Origin: Deltaproteobacteria bacterium
GTDB lineage: Bacteria > Myxococcota_A > Polyangia > DRWM01 > JAAZOP01
Reading direction: 5' to 3'
Assembly (NCBI GenBank): GCA_016218765.1
Contig: JACRCZ010000091.1
Span: forward strand, 35,352 to 99,351
DNA: 64,000 nt
Every line of letters begins with the position of its first letter. Position 1 is the first letter of the stretch. The notes beneath the pieces were generated by a model, which ran no database searches, was not told the origin of the DNA, and worked only from the letters and a program-made list of their open reading frames with translations. The translations under genes were made by a program, and so were the position numbers. Shown piece by piece: positions 8,542 through 16,657 of the stretch.

Positions 8542-9174
8542 TCACCGGCAGACGCCCTGGAGTCCTCCGCCACCGTCCTCCAGAACGCAGCGGGGGCCGG
8601 GATTCGCGCAGGCGTGCGCGTCGACGCGGAAGCCGCACCGGCAGTAGACGATCGTCGTCTCGTCCGCACACGCGGTGAAGACGCCGGGACCGCATAAGGG
8701 GTCGGGAGACGAGCCCGCGGCACAGAACGCCGCGGCGTCACAGCCGGACGTCGCCTCCGGGTGCCACTCGTCGACGCACGCCGCTCCGGCCGCGCAGGCG
8801 TCGTCGCCGACCCGGAAGCCGAAGCTCCAGCGCACCGCGTGCCCGTCCAGACACGCCGACGCATCACTCGCCGCCCGAAGCTCGACCGGGCATTCCGGGT
8901 CGAGCGAGTCGCCCAGCGCGCAGAACGCCCCACCCGCGACCCCAGCAGGCGGCACCGCGCAGAACCGCGCCCCGCACGGCTCGACTCGCCACTCCGTGTG
9001 GCCGGTCAGCTCGGTGTCGCTCACCCCGACGCAGCTCTCCGCGACGTTCTCCCGGCAACGCCGCTCGCCCCCCAGGCACTCGTCGGCCCGACACCCGACG
9101 CCGGCCGGCAGCGCCAGAACGACCACCCACCACAGGCGTGCCGGAACGGAGGGTCGGGTTGACGGAAGCCGCAT
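8542..9174 (-). CDS. Cysteine-rich secreted protein or lipoprotein
   Basis: The 210-residue product has an N-terminal signal (MRLPSTRPSVPAR then a hydrophobic stretch ending PAGVGC), which fits a lipobox, followed by about 20 cysteines spaced through short modules (ECLGGERRC, SCVGV, CGARFC, CDAAAFC, CRCGFRV). The pattern suggests disulfide-stabilised surface modules of the kind common in myxobacterial lipoproteins. AGGAAGGTGG precedes the ATG at 9174. No family is recognised. Confidence 0.65.
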   Translation of the reverse strand: MRLPSTRPSVPARLWWVVVLALPAGVGCRADECLGGERRCRENVAESCVGVSDTELTGHTEWRVEPCGARFCAVPPAGVAGGAFCALGDSLDPECPVELRAASDASACLDGHAVRWSFGFRVGDDACAAGAACVDEWHPEATSGCDAAAFCAAGSSPDPLCGPGVFTACADETTIVYCRCGFRVDAHACANPGPRCVLEDGGGGLQGVCR

Positions 9175-9388
9175 CGCCACCTTCCTGTCGGCTGGAAACG
9201 GCAAGCGGGTTCCGTGCCGGTGCGGTCGCGCTCGAACCTCGTGCCTTTTCGCGGCGCCCTCCGTTGCCGCGTGTCGCCGGAACGCCACAGCGCACAGTCC
9301 CGATGCGAGAGCCGTCCCGCCAGATCCTCCCGCTCCCGCGCTCGTATGAAGCCCGGCCGCGGTTCCGGGGGCGAGGGGAGGTCCGGCC

Positions 9389-9490
9389 ATGTCGAGCGCT
9401 CCACTTCTGTTCGCCTTTCTCTTCGGTCTTCCGGGTTGTCGACCGGGACACGAACGGCCGGCGCCGGTGACTACCTTTTCACCGCCGTGA
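9389..9490 (+). CDS. Possible 33-residue micro-lipoprotein
   Basis: A short frame starts with ATG after AGGGGAGG and encodes MSSAPLLFAFLFGLPGCR, then a short Pro/Arg-rich tail. LPGC is a usable lipobox. It overlaps the 3' end of the convergent secreted-protein gene by 20 bases. The good ribosome-binding site and signal-like composition are the only support; it could be chance. Confidence 0.3.
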   Translation: MSSAPLLFAFLFGLPGCRPGHERPAPVTTFSPP

Positions 9491-10310
9491 AGCCGGTCGT
9501 GAGACGCACCTCGGCGCCGATCAGCGCCGCGGCGGCGGCGCCGCCCCCCGTGCCGCCCCAGAAACAGCCGCCGGCGTAGCTCGTCGTGATCGCGCCGTCC
9601 GTGAGCGACGTGCCGGCCATCGAGTTCTCGTCGGGATCGTACCTGCCGCTGTACTCGATGTCCGCGTCCGCGCGGGACGCCGCCAGCAGGATGCAGTTGA
9701 GCGTCGGCATCGCGATGCCGCCGCCCAGGGCGAGCCCCAGCGTGTAGGCCGGCGTCGAGCCGGTCACCGGGTCCGCGGGGACGGGGTTGGAAATCGAGCC
9801 CAGCGCGGCGTTGGACTGCTCGATCACCGTGCCGTCGCACATCTCCACGTCGCAACTCAGGCCGGTGTCCCCGCCGCACTCCCCGTCGGCCTCCACCGGC
9901 AGCCGCATCGTACCCGTGCACTGCACCTCTTTCACCGTCATGTGCACCTGGTGCGGCCGGTTCTCGAAGTTGCGCTGCTCGAACGTCACCGTCGCCGGGA
10001 AGATCTCCGACGGGCAGCGCACGAACGGCGTCGAGCAGTCCAGATTCAGCTCCACCGGGTTGCCGTCGTGCGTGAACGAGACGGTCCCGTGCGTCCCCGC
10101 GATCGTCCCGGTGTAGGTCGAGCCGCCGACGTTGATTTCCACCGCGATCGAGTCGTCGTACGTCACCTGCCACGACCCGCGCAGATCGGGCGCCGGGTCT
10201 CCCGAGAAGAACCCCTCCGCGGACGTTCCGCACCGCCCCGGCGCCAGGCACAGCACCGCAGCCGCCATCAACGCCGTCAGGACCAGACTCTGTCGAACGT
10301 GCTTCCTCAT
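9471..10310 (-). CDS. Secreted hypothetical protein
   Basis: The 279-residue protein has a Sec signal peptide (MRKHVRQSLVLTALMAAA, APGRCG). A beta-rich body follows with repeated GTxAGTHGTVSF and VTFEQRNFENR-type strands and several cysteine pairs (DCSTPFVRC, QCTGT, ECGG, SCDVEMC). The C-terminal 60 residues include a glycine-rich helix (GGTGGGAAAAALIGAEV). A GAGGAGGAGA site precedes the start at 10310; the longer frame upstream is not supported. No domain family is recognised. Confidence 0.65.
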   Translation of the reverse strand: MRKHVRQSLVLTALMAAAVLCLAPGRCGTSAEGFFSGDPAPDLRGSWQVTYDDSIAVEINVGGSTYTGTIAGTHGTVSFTHDGNPVELNLDCSTPFVRCPSEIFPATVTFEQRNFENRPHQVHMTVKEVQCTGTMRLPVEADGECGGDTGLSCDVEMCDGTVIEQSNAALGSISNPVPADPVTGSTPAYTLGLALGGGIAMPTLNCILLAASRADADIEYSGRYDPDENSMAGTSLTDGAITTSYAGGCFWGGTGGGAAAAALIGAEVRLTTGFTAVKR

Positions 10311-10367
10311 CGTTTCTCCTCCTCGGCCAGGCAGTATTCGGTTCGCCGCCCGCCGGGTCAAGTCCCC

Positions 10368-10508
10368 TGCTGCCCCTTTGCTGCCCTTCTGCCCTCCCCC
10401 CTCTTTGCGCACCTTTGCGTCCCTTGGCGCCCTTTGCGCGAAATGCCCCCTTGGCGTCCTTCGCCTCTTGGCGCCCTTTGCGCCCCCCCCTTTGCGCGAA
10501 ATCCCCCC
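10368..10508. repeat. Low-complexity C/T-rich repeat tract
   Basis: Degenerate copies of CTTGGCGCCCTTTGCG and CCTTTGCGCGAAAT followed by C-runs fill most of the 259-base divergent gap between two envelope genes. One strand is strongly pyrimidine rich. No promoter can be made out inside it. Confidence 0.7.
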
Positions 10509-10569
10509 GCGGCGCTAGACTGTTCGCGGTCACGAGCGCACGGCTCGCGGCCTTCACCCGGAGGCTGGC

Positions 10570-12090
10570 ATGCGGAACACGCGAACCGTCCATTGGATCC
10601 TCGTCGGCGCGGCCGCCCTGGCGGCCTTCGCCTGCACCGGCGTCCGCTTCCCCAACTCGGGGTGGGAGGACGGCCGGCGGAACTGCCAGGACGAGTGTCC
10701 CGGTCGGGTGGAGCAGGTGCGGCGTTTCGGCGGCCCGGCCGCCGACGCGGGACGCGCCCTGGGGCTGGTCTCCGGCGGCGCCCTGCTCCTCACGGGGACC
10801 ATCACCGCCCCCGCGACCTGGTCGGCGCCGGCGGGCGACGCGCCGTTCTGCGAGGGCATCGAGCGCGGCGCCTTCCTGGCGCGCATCGGCTCCGCGGGCG
10901 ACGTACAGTGGGCGACCTGCGCCAACCAGGCCGACGCCTACGGGCTGGTCGTGATGGACGACGGGGGAGCGGTGGTCGCCGGCGAGTTCGAATACAGCGC
11001 GGTGTTCGCGCCGGGCACGGCCGAGGAAGTCACCGTGACCGCCAGGGAACGCTACGACATGTTCGTCGCCCGCTACGACGACGCCGGCAAGGTCCTCTGG
11101 GTGCGCACGGGCGGCGGCGAGGGGCGCACGCACGCGGCCGCGGTGGCGCCGATGCCCGACGGCGGCGTCGCGGTCAGCGGCTCCTTCGCCCGCCACGCCG
11201 TCTTCGGCTCGGGCGAGGCCAACGAGCTGACGGTCGACTCCGACACGGGCGACGGGATCTTCGTCGCCCGCTACCGCGACGACGGCAACCTGGTGTGGGT
11301 CCGCGGCCTGCCGGCCATGCGCACCGACGAGGGCTCGGCGCTGGCGGCGCTGCCCGACGGCAGCATCGTGATCGCCGGACACTTCGGCCGCACCGTGGCC
11401 TTCGATACCGTGATCCTCGAGCCCCAGGGTGGGTCCGACGCCTTCCTGGTGCGCCTCGATCCGTCGGGCACCGTCCTCTGGGCCGTCCGCGCCGGCGGCT
11501 CGGGCGCGGACTTCGCCGACGCCCTGGCCGTGATGCCGGACGGCACGCTCCTGGTGACCGGCCATTTCGAGGGCACGGCGGTCTTCGGTCCGGGCGAGCC
11601 TTTCGAGGAGCAGCTCCGCTCCGCGGGGGACGCGGACGTCTTCCTGGCGCGCTTCAACGCCGAGGGGATGTTCCTCGCCGTGATGCAGGCCGGCGGACGC
11701 GGCTTCGACGCAGGGTTCGCCGTGGCCGCCGACGAGGACGGCGGCGCCGTGGTCGCCGGCTCCTTCGAGGACTCCGCGGTGTTCGGCGCGGACGGACCGA
11801 TGGAGACGACGCTCACGGCGAGCGGCGAGAAGGACCTGTTCCTCGCCCGCTACGACGCCGACGGCCAGCTCCTCTGGGCGACGATGGCCGGCGGCCCGAC
11901 CTACGACGCCGTCCGCGGCCTCGTCGTCACCGGCGGCGGCGACATCGTCGTCACAGGCAGCTACGGCTCGGCCGCCGTCTTCGGCGCCGGCGAGAACGGC
12001 GAGACGCGCGTGGAGTCGATCAACGACCCCCGCTTCTCGCAGGAGCCCAGCATGGTGAGCGACGCCTTCCTCGGCTGGTTCGGGCCGTAG
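10570..12090 (+). CDS. Beta-propeller-type lipoprotein
   Basis: The 506-residue protein has a lipoprotein signal (MRNTRTVHWILVG, lipobox AFAC). It then has about eight repeats of 45-60 residues with the consensus DxFxARYDxxGxxLWxxxxGG, followed by DGGxVVxGSFxxxxxFG. This pattern is like SBBP beta-propeller repeats of extracellular proteins. CGGAGG precedes the ATG. It ends 69 bases before the start of the next lipoprotein gene on the same strand, so the two may be co-transcribed. The likely location is the outer membrane, surface-exposed; the ligand is unknown. Confidence 0.75.
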   Translation: MRNTRTVHWILVGAAALAAFACTGVRFPNSGWEDGRRNCQDECPGRVEQVRRFGGPAADAGRALGLVSGGALLLTGTITAPATWSAPAGDAPFCEGIERGAFLARIGSAGDVQWATCANQADAYGLVVMDDGGAVVAGEFEYSAVFAPGTAEEVTVTARERYDMFVARYDDAGKVLWVRTGGGEGRTHAAAVAPMPDGGVAVSGSFARHAVFGSGEANELTVDSDTGDGIFVARYRDDGNLVWVRGLPAMRTDEGSALAALPDGSIVIAGHFGRTVAFDTVILEPQGGSDAFLVRLDPSGTVLWAVRAGGSGADFADALAVMPDGTLLVTGHFEGTAVFGPGEPFEEQLRSAGDADVFLARFNAEGMFLAVMQAGGRGFDAGFAVAADEDGGAVVAGSFEDSAVFGADGPMETTLTASGEKDLFLARYDADGQLLWATMAGGPTYDAVRGLVVTGGGDIVVTGSYGSAAVFGAGENGETRVESINDPRFSQEPSMVSDAFLGWFGP

Positions 12091-12159
12091 ATGGGCGCGA
12101 CACGCACGCGCGGGGCGGGGTCGGTCTTGGAAACGCCGGCATCACAAGGCAGGTGCGTC

Positions 12160-13365
12160 ATGCGTCGGACGTCGCCGGCGGCTGTTTCGGCTCTCGTCGC
12201 GGCCGTGCTCGGGTGGGGTTGCGAGTCGGAGCTGCCCGAGCCCGGGGACGACGGCGGCGCCGACGAGGCGGCGGTGGAGGACTCGGCGGCGGATGCCGAC
12301 GGCGAGGCCGACGCCGAGGGCGACGCCGAGGGCGACGCCGACCCGGGCGACGACGGCGGCGAGGGCGTGTTGGACGGCGATGCGGACGTTCCTCCGCCGT
12401 GCGCACCGCTGGCGACCGATTACCTCCCCCGCGAATCGGGCTCCTCGACCGACGATTGGCCCGCGTGCATCTCCGACGACGGCACGTACCACTGGATCGG
12501 CACCTCGATCGGCACGATCGCACGCATCGCCTCGTTCGAGCAGATCGCCGACCTGCTGTGGCGCCGCCCGACCGCGCCGAGCGCCGCGGACTTCACCGAC
12601 GCGCGCGTCGTCTACGTCGATGCCAACGGCCTGGACTCCCGCGTGCAGCGGCGCGAGGACCTGCACTACCCCGAAGTGCCGGCCGCCGACGGCGCGTGCA
12701 CCGACCCGGGCGTGCCGGAGCTGTACCCGGACCGCTGCGCGGGTCCGGCCAGGATCCTGCCCATCCTCAATGACGCGTTCGCGGCCGGCTCGACGGGAGC
12801 CGACCCGCTCCTCAACGCCGCACGCATCGAGGCGGCGCTGCTGTGGTTCCTCTACCTTTCGCCGTACAAGGAGTCCTACACCTGTACGACCACGCCGGCC
12901 GACTGCGACTCGGCGTGGGCCTACTACACCGGCGGCGAGGATCGCGCCGGCGGCCTGGGCCTTTCGACGTACGTCCCCGCGCTGAACGGCGAGACCCACG
13001 ACCGCATCTGGGACGGCCTCCTCGCCGTGCGCTGCTGGAAGAACCTCGACAACGAAACCGGCGTCTCCACCGACACGGACCTGCGCGACCTCGCCCGCGC
13101 ACAGCTCGACCGCGCCATGCTCCGCGCCGTCGCACTCGTCGTGCGCGACCGGCTCGACGCGGTTGCCGCCGCAGCCGCGGACGAGGCGCGCGATGCGGCG
13201 TGGGCCTTCGTGCAGATCCTGGGCGGGGTGCTCGATCGCGAGGCGACCGCGCGCGACGCGGCGGCCGCGGCCGTCCTGCGCGCCGAGCTGGCGCGCGCCG
13301 ACGCGACCGCCGTCGACGTCCCCGCCGCCCAGGCCGCGCTGGATGCCCTCTTCCCGTGCCCGTAG
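12160..13365 (+). CDS. Lipoprotein with acidic DADGEADAEGD stalk
   Basis: The 401-residue protein has a lipoprotein signal (MRRTSPAAVSALVAAVLGWGC), an Asp/Ala/Glu/Gly stalk (about 25-75) and a globular domain of about 320 residues. Recognisable but unassigned segments include ASFEQIADLLW, VVYVDANGLDSRVQRRED, YEALLWFLYLSPYKES-like text and an Ala/Arg-rich helical C-terminus. Acidic stalks of this kind hold lipoprotein domains away from the membrane in myxobacterial proteins. AAGGCAGG lies before the ATG. Function unknown. Confidence 0.7.
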   Translation: MRRTSPAAVSALVAAVLGWGCESELPEPGDDGGADEAAVEDSAADADGEADAEGDAEGDADPGDDGGEGVLDGDADVPPPCAPLATDYLPRESGSSTDDWPACISDDGTYHWIGTSIGTIARIASFEQIADLLWRRPTAPSAADFTDARVVYVDANGLDSRVQRREDLHYPEVPAADGACTDPGVPELYPDRCAGPARILPILNDAFAAGSTGADPLLNAARIEAALLWFLYLSPYKESYTCTTTPADCDSAWAYYTGGEDRAGGLGLSTYVPALNGETHDRIWDGLLAVRCWKNLDNETGVSTDTDLRDLARAQLDRAMLRAVALVVRDRLDAVAAAAADEARDAAWAFVQILGGVLDREATARDAAAAAVLRAELARADATAVDVPAAQAALDALFPCP

Positions 13366-13376
13366 GGCGGAAACCA

Positions 13377-13401
13377 CCGATGGACACCGATGGACACCGA
13401 T
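13377..13401. repeat. Short tandem repeat (CCGATGGACA, 2.5 units)
   Basis: Two and a half 10-bp copies sit directly after the lipoprotein gene and just before a full copy of the GC palindromic element. Confidence 0.8.
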
Positions 13402-13410
13402 AGCGCAGAC

Positions 13411-13482
13411 GGAACCGACCCGCGCCCTTCCGGGCGCGGCGCCGCAGGCGATGGCCGCCGCGGGCCGGGGCCCGCGGTTCGA
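13411..13482. repeat. GC palindromic interspersed element, copy C (intergenic)
   Basis: A two-hairpin copy with CGCGCCCTTCCGGGCGCG and CCGCGGGCCGGGGCCCGCGG, ending CGGTTCG. It lies 41 bases before the TonB-dependent receptor gene. It is the only apparently full-length copy outside a coding sequence here. Confidence 0.75.
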
Positions 13483-13522
13483 TTTCGCGCGCGCAGTGCT
13501 CCGGTCGGGTAGGATCCGAGGA

Positions 13523-15760
13523 ATGACGCGCCGCGCGCTGTGGGCTGGACTGTGCACGATGCTCGCGGCCCCGCACGCCGCAAGCGCGGAGGAGCCGGCG
13601 GCCCCCGCCGGAGATGGCGACTACACGACCACCGTCCGCGCGGACGGCGGGGACAACGACGAGACCCACGGGCGCGCCTCCAGCCGCGCCGACCGCCGGG
13701 AGTTCGAGGAGCGTCTGCCGCGTTCGGCTCCGGACGCACTGCGCTACGAACCCGGGGTGTTCGTGCAGCAGACCGCGGCCGGCCAGGCGTCCGTCTTCGT
13801 CCGCGGGCGCACCGGCCAGCAGACCGTCCTGCTGTTCGACGGCATCCGGCTCAACAACAGCCTCTGGCGCCAGGGACCCAACCAGTACTTCTTCACGCTC
13901 GACCAAGCCACGATCCGCGCCATCGACGTCGTCCGCGGCAGCTCCTCCGTGCGCTTCGGCTCCGACGCCATCGGCGGAGCCGTCGACGCCCTCCCGCTCG
14001 ACGCCCCGCTGTGGTCCGACCTCACGGGGCTGCACGCGTGGCCGCGCAGCATCTTCCGCGCCGCCACCGCCGACGACCAGATCGCCGAGCGCTTCCAGCT
14101 CGAAGCCCAGTGGGACCGCTTCGGCTACCTCGGCGGCGCCGGCTGGCGTCCCGAGGGCCTTCTGGAATCGGGCGGCGCCGTTGCAAATCCGGAGGACGGC
14201 GCCCTGCCCTGGGTGCCGCGCTTCGGCGAAGACGCGTGCACCGTCAACCGCGAGACCGGCCAGCCGGAGAGCTGCCGCACGCAGCTCGGCACCGGCTTCG
14301 ACGAGCTGACCTTCGACGGCCGCGTCTCCTACGATCTCGGCCAGGACCGCGTGCTCAGCGCGGCCGTCTACGGCTATCGCCAGTACGACGCGCCACGCAC
14401 CGACCAGTGTCCCCCGGCCGAGGGGCGGTGGGACGAATGCCTGACCTACGACGAGCAGTTCCGCACCCTCGCGTACGTCTCGTTCCGCGGGGACCTCGTC
14501 GCGGGCGCCGCCCAGGACGCACACCTGGCGCTCTCGTACCAGCGCCAGCACGAACGGCGGCGCCTGGACCGACCGGCCTCGTTCGTCCGCCTGGGCGGCG
14601 CGGACGACGTCGACACCTGGGGCTTCGTCGGCTCGGCACGCACCGCCGCGCTCGATGTCGGCGCCGCCACGCTCACGCTGCGCTACGGCGGCGAGGTCTA
14701 CCACGACCGCGTGGCCTCGACCGCCTGGACCTCGTTCACCGACACGAGCCAGACGCTGCTCGACTCGCGCGGGCAGTACGTGACCGGGTCCTACTACACG
14801 ACGGGAGGATTCTGGGTCGAGCCCGAATTCGACGTCGGCGGGGGCGTGACGCTCGGCCTGGGCGGGCGCTTCGGCGGGGCGGGAGCGTTCGCGCCGGCGG
14901 ACGACGCGTCGGGGACGGCGGCGGTCGACGGGAGCTGGCTCACGCCGGTGGGCCGCGCGGGCGTCGCCTGGGCCGCTCTGGACTGGCTCACGCTCCGCGC
15001 GAACGTCGACCACGCCTTCCGCGCGCCGAACCTGGACGACCTCACGTCGCGGCAGCAGGCGGGGCCGGGGTACCAGTTCGAGAACCCCGGCCTCCGCCCG
15101 GAGCAGGCACTGACGGTGGAGACGGGGGCGCAGCTCCGGCTGCCGTGGCTGCGCGCCGAGGCGTGGGGATTCTGGACGCCGGTGTGGGACGCAATGGCCC
15201 GGGCGCCCCGGACGGCGGCCGACTGCCCGGACGGCGACGGAAGCTGCGGCGGGGCAAGGGCCCGCTACCAGCTCGTCAATCTGCCGGGCCGCGCCGACGT
15301 CTTCGGCGTCGAGCTGTCCGCGCTGCTGGAGCTGCCCGCGGGATTCTCGCTGTCCGCGACGCTGGCGTGGGCGTGGGGCGAGGGACCGAACCCCGCCGAA
15401 CCGCCCGACGATCCGGACGTCGCGTACGAAGACACGCTGCCGCTCTCGCGCATTCCGCCGCTCAACGGAACGGTGGAGCTGCGCTGGCGCTCGGACCTGG
15501 GCTTCTACGCGGGGGCCGCGCTGCGCTGGGCCGCCTTGCAGGACCGTCTGGCGCTCCAGGACCTCGGCGACCCGCGCATCCCGCGAGGCGGCACGCCCGG
15601 CTTCGCCGTGCTCGATCTCTCCGCCGGCTACCGCTTCCGCCGCAACCTCCTCGTCGGCCTGGTGCTGGAAAACGTCACCGACGCCGCCTACCGCACCCAC
15701 GGCTCCAGCGTGAACGGCCCCGGCTTCGGCGGCAGCCTGCTGCTGGAAATCGGCCTGTAG
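13523..15760 (+). CDS. TonB-dependent outer-membrane receptor
   Basis: A 745-residue ligand-gated outer-membrane channel. A Sec signal peptide (MTRRALWAGLCTMLAAPHAASA) is followed by a plug domain (about 55-170) with RSAPDALRYEPGVFVQ, VFVRGRTGQQTVLLFDG and VVRGSSSVRFGSDAIGGAV. A 22-strand-type barrel follows, with the C-terminal NVTDAAYRTHGS segment typical of the family. The start at 13523 follows AGGATCCGAGGA; the frame upstream is shadow. There is no neighbouring TonB, ExbBD or siderophore gene, so the substrate (iron chelate, cobalamin or other) is open. The final residue is Leu rather than the more common Phe. Confidence 0.9.
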   Translation: MTRRALWAGLCTMLAAPHAASAEEPAAPAGDGDYTTTVRADGGDNDETHGRASSRADRREFEERLPRSAPDALRYEPGVFVQQTAAGQASVFVRGRTGQQTVLLFDGIRLNNSLWRQGPNQYFFTLDQATIRAIDVVRGSSSVRFGSDAIGGAVDALPLDAPLWSDLTGLHAWPRSIFRAATADDQIAERFQLEAQWDRFGYLGGAGWRPEGLLESGGAVANPEDGALPWVPRFGEDACTVNRETGQPESCRTQLGTGFDELTFDGRVSYDLGQDRVLSAAVYGYRQYDAPRTDQCPPAEGRWDECLTYDEQFRTLAYVSFRGDLVAGAAQDAHLALSYQRQHERRRLDRPASFVRLGGADDVDTWGFVGSARTAALDVGAATLTLRYGGEVYHDRVASTAWTSFTDTSQTLLDSRGQYVTGSYYTTGGFWVEPEFDVGGGVTLGLGGRFGGAGAFAPADDASGTAAVDGSWLTPVGRAGVAWAALDWLTLRANVDHAFRAPNLDDLTSRQQAGPGYQFENPGLRPEQALTVETGAQLRLPWLRAEAWGFWTPVWDAMARAPRTAADCPDGDGSCGGARARYQLVNLPGRADVFGVELSALLELPAGFSLSATLAWAWGEGPNPAEPPDDPDVAYEDTLPLSRIPPLNGTVELRWRSDLGFYAGAALRWAALQDRLALQDLGDPRIPRGGTPGFAVLDLSAGYRFRRNLLVGLVLENVTDAAYRTHGSSVNGPGFGGSLLLEIGL

Positions 15761-15835
15761 GCCGCCGCGAAAACGCACGATCGCGTACCGCCGCCGCGCC
15801 CCAGTTCTGCTATCCTCCCCACCGGAGGTCGGACC

Positions 15836-16630
15836 GTGTTCAGCTACGTCGACCAGCGAATCCGGCAGTGGCTCCGCGACAGCGGCAAGCTCGTGACCCT
15901 CGACGACCAGGGACGACCCGTGCCGCCCGGAGCCCCCGACGGCCGCGTCCTCAGCGTGCTCGGACCCATCCCGCTGGCGCACCGGCATCGGAATCGCGAG
16001 GTGCCCCTGCGCTGGTATCCCTTCGTCCGGCGCATCGAGCTGGAGCGGGTGCTCGACGCGGCGGCCGAGGTGCCCCGCGGAGGCGAGGAGCGCTTCCGCG
16101 AGCTGCTGTGCCAGAACATGTCCGTCAACTCGCTGCTCGCCACCGAGGGCTTCCTCGAGCAGCCCGCGCCGCTGGTTCGACTCCACTCCTGCTGCATGAC
16201 CGGCGACGTCTTCGGCTCCATGCGCTGCGAATGCGGCCCGCAGCTCCAGGCCGCCTTCGATCGGGTCCTCGAACAGCAGGGCGCCGTCGTCTACATGTCG
16301 AGCCACGAGGGTCGCGGTATCGGCCTGTGGGCCAAGGCCATCACCTACCTCCTGCAGGACTCCGGCCAGGACACCTACGAAGCCAACGTCTCGCTCGGGC
16401 TGCCCGAGGACAGCCGGGACTTCGGCGACGCCGCGCTCGTCCTGCGCCACCTCCTGGGCGGGAAGCCGATCCGCCTGCTCTCCAACAACCCGATGAAGCG
16501 CGAACACCTCGAGCGCGCCGGCCAGCCGGTCGCCGAGATGGTTCCGCTGGTCACCGGACTCTCGCCGCACAACGAGCGCTACATGCGCGCCAAGCGCCGC
16601 AAGGGCCACAAGCTGCCCGAGGTTCCCTGA
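15836..16630 (+). CDS. GTP cyclohydrolase II homologue with N-terminal extension
   Basis: It matches RibA, which opens the GTP ring to start riboflavin or related flavin synthesis. Zinc ligands C120, C131 and C133 lie in RLHSCCMTGDVFGSMRCECG (residues 115-134), with the spacing of E. coli RibA. HEGRGIGLW, a DTYEANVSLGLPEDSRDFG block and LLSNNPMK also match. The protein is 264 residues, against about 200 for stand-alone RibA; the extra 110 residues are N-terminal and not a DHBP synthase domain that I recognise. The start is GTG after CCGGAGG. It stands alone, without other rib genes, so a specialised pathway is possible. Confidence 0.82.
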   Translation: MFSYVDQRIRQWLRDSGKLVTLDDQGRPVPPGAPDGRVLSVLGPIPLAHRHRNREVPLRWYPFVRRIELERVLDAAAEVPRGGEERFRELLCQNMSVNSLLATEGFLEQPAPLVRLHSCCMTGDVFGSMRCECGPQLQAAFDRVLEQQGAVVYMSSHEGRGIGLWAKAITYLLQDSGQDTYEANVSLGLPEDSRDFGDAALVLRHLLGGKPIRLLSNNPMKREHLERAGQPVAEMVPLVTGLSPHNERYMRAKRRKGHKLPEVP

Positions 16631-16637
16631 GGTTCTC

Positions 16638-16657
16638 CCGGCCTCACGGCAGGCCGG
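16638..16657. terminator. Possible bidirectional terminator hairpin
   Basis: A perfect 7-bp stem CCGGCCT / AGGCCGG with a 6-base loop lies between the convergent GTP cyclohydrolase and DUF4215 lipoprotein genes and overlaps the stop of the latter. There is no T-tract, as is common at this GC content. Confidence 0.35.

Noticed and set aside
12812..16609. Long minus-strand open frame opposite the TonB receptor and GTP cyclohydrolase genes
   Set aside because: The plus-strand genes have clear motifs, start sites and signal peptides. The minus frame has none.
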